Assembly (NCBI RefSeq): GCF_004519305.1
Contig: NZ_SOZA01000009.1
Span: 95,278-159,277 of the forward strand
Origin: Pseudomonas sp. RIT623
Lineage (GTDB): Bacteria; Pseudomonadota; Gammaproteobacteria; Pseudomonadales; Pseudomonadaceae
Length of the DNA stretch: 64,000 nucleotides
Direction of reading: 5' to 3'
Shown: positions 63,069-64,000 of the stretch, in pieces
How positions within the stretch are numbered: the first letter of the stretch is position 1
Layout of the letters: each line of letters begins with the position of its first letter
Program-made: the position numbers and the translations under genes
The notes under the pieces: model-generated
Seen by the model: only the letters and a program-made list of their open reading frames with translations
What the model was told of the DNA's origin: nothing
The model's database searches: none

Positions 63069-63317
63069 TCAGTCGCGATCACGCTCGAAATAGCGGGAGC
63101 GCTTGAACAACAACGGGGTAGCAATTGCCACGAAAAAAGCTGACCAGCCAATACCATCAAGTTGCAGGAACTGTTCTTCACCCAGTTGAGTACAGGCGGT
63201 GATCCCGGTGACGTTGAACACGATGTAAAGAAAAAACCTGATGCACCTTGACCGGCATGCCCAGTCGACCAACGTGCCGACCACGAGGGCATAGCAAATA
63301 CCATAAAGCACCCACAT
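63069..63317 (-). CDS. Small membrane protein of unknown function
   Basis: An 82-residue protein with three hydrophobic stretches (about 4-18, 25-40 and 57-70) separated by short charged loops, and a charged tail KRSRYFERDRD. GGGGAG precedes the ATG. It starts 12 bases after the stop codon of the upstream gene on the same strand, so the two are almost surely cotranscribed. One 60-base line counted here (63121-63180) has 45% GC, well below the neighbouring hrpA. Not recognised. Confidence 0.7.
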   Translation of the reverse strand: MWVLYGICYALVVGTLVDWACRSRCIRFFLYIVFNVTGITACTQLGEEQFLQLDGIGWSAFFVAIATPLLFKRSRYFERDRD

Positions 63318-63329
63318 ATCCGCTCCCCT

Positions 63330-63827
63330 TCAGATAATCAACATCAGGCTGCTGGATTGGGGACCAATACCGCCTTTCACGGTTGCTGATAGCGATGCCA
63401 GTACATCCCCAGCATGAAAAGTAGGAATCTTATTCTGAATCAACCACCCCACCGCTCCGGTGACGGCGATCCCTGCGACCGCCGCCGCAGGCCCACCTGC
63501 CATTGCTAGCGCGACATCCGCCGTCGCTTTACCCGCTGCGGTACTGAAAATGCCCGAAACCCTGTACCTCTGCTGATTGAGGCTGTCCTCCTGCTGGCGA
63601 GTTAACGGCCGCGATACCGCAACCGTCATCAGGCAAGGCCGCTGCCCTGCCAGCATCCGGTCGTAAAGCTCCGCCATTTTTTCAACGACCCGATAGTGCC
63701 CGGCATGAACCCATGGCAGACCCGTTTGCCGGATTTGGCAACATTCTCCTGGCTGGATGATGAACTCGCTGACATCGAAGACGATCGCGTGATGTGCAAC
63801 TACCTGATAAGTCCTTTGTGCTTGCAT
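63330..63827 (-). CDS. Protein of unknown function with a Gly/Ala-rich hydrophobic segment
   Basis: A 165-residue protein. The N-terminal part (1-90) is soluble-looking and begins MQAQRTYQVVAHHAIVFDVS; CCQIRQTG has adjacent cysteines. The second part has a Gly/Ala-rich hydrophobic stretch (about 100-135, MAGGPAAAVAGIAVTGAVGW) and ends in a hydrophobic SSSLMLII. There is no signal peptide. AGGGA precedes the ATG. Two 60-base lines counted here (63361-63480) have 52% and 58% GC. It pairs with the small membrane protein gene 12 bases downstream. I do not recognise it; toxin and immunity or a membrane-active pair is a guess. Confidence 0.68.
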   Translation of the reverse strand: MQAQRTYQVVAHHAIVFDVSEFIIQPGECCQIRQTGLPWVHAGHYRVVEKMAELYDRMLAGQRPCLMTVAVSRPLTRQQEDSLNQQRYRVSGIFSTAAGKATADVALAMAGGPAAAVAGIAVTGAVGWLIQNKIPTFHAGDVLASLSATVKGGIGPQSSSLMLII

Positions 63828-64000
63828 GGCTGTCCCTGTCGCTGCCTATCCTGCAGAACTTAGGGACTTTCACCGCAGGCCCTGGCTCTGCAAATTAGCC
63901 TGGGTCCGATAAAGCCATGGGAAGCTTCCCAAGCTCCCGCGAAGCGGCGGGCAAACCTTGCCAATGTTTAGCGCCCACTGGAATGAACGTCGCCATTCAC
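63828..64000. other. Right edge, no gene recognised
   Basis: The last 173 bases hold no convincing ORF on either strand. They include the ribosome site and presumably the promoter of the unknown pair, and short inverted words (GGGAAGCTTCCC at 63917-63928; CCCGCGAAGCGGCGGG). The neighbouring gene to the right lies outside the window. Confidence 0.5.

Overview
The window is chromosomal DNA of a Pseudomonas, most likely of the P. putida group. The reasons are the high GC content, the many Pseudomonas-type REP hairpins between genes, and the gene set and order: a Cpx-like two-component system, trkH, a PlpD-type patatin, recQ, a LapE-type TolC, aer, gbuA, a PA1414-like small gene, and hrpA. As far as I recall, KT2440 keeps recQ, the lapE TolC gene, aer and the agmatinase gene in one similar neighbourhood. 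I saw no rRNA, tRNA, CRISPR array, insertion sequence or prophage.

Layout. 1-3.6 kb: the end of a YciI-family gene, then a membrane coiled-coil protein, a CpxR-like regulator, a CpxP/Spy-like protein and a CpxA-like kinase. 3.6-16.8 kb: mostly housekeeping and regulatory genes (nitroreductase, TrkH, two AraC regulators, an LpxH-like phosphoesterase, a DMT exporter, a SelW-like protein, PlpD, a MarR regulator, RecQ, YecA, YbaN). 16.8-28.7 kb: a complete surface-adhesin system. It has a 2,123-residue RTX adhesin with a LapA-type retention module, three 244-residue tandem repeats and a VWA domain, and the divergent type I secretion genes (TolC, ABC ATPase, membrane fusion protein). 28.7-33.0 kb: a 1,440-residue leucine-rich-repeat protein with a NEL-type E3 ubiquitin ligase domain, tail to tail with the secretion operon.

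33.1-44.2 kb: TapT-like DTW protein, Aer, the gbuR-gbuA guanidinobutyrate genes with a sodium:solute symporter, a 42-codon PA1414/SicX-like gene behind a clear Anr-type box, a LysR/MFS pair, a DMT exporter, small hypothetical genes and a BrnT/BrnA toxin-antitoxin pair. 44.3-63.0 kb: DEAD-box helicase, MscS-type channel, MFS and YigM-like transporters, azoreductase, LysR, hydrolase, cyclophilin, ABC exporter, FemAB-like acyltransferase, porin, PA3286-like ketoacyl synthase and HrpA. 63.0-64.0 kb: two unrecognised small genes of visibly lower GC.

The genes most clearly working together are the adhesin with its three secretion proteins. The adhesin has a TAAG motif at residues 114-117, the site at which LapG cleaves LapA in the known system, but lapD and lapG are not in the window. 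The accessory-looking material is the adhesin/secretion/NEL block, brnTA and the right-edge gene pair. All starts, motifs and family names come from reading the sequence; no database search was possible.
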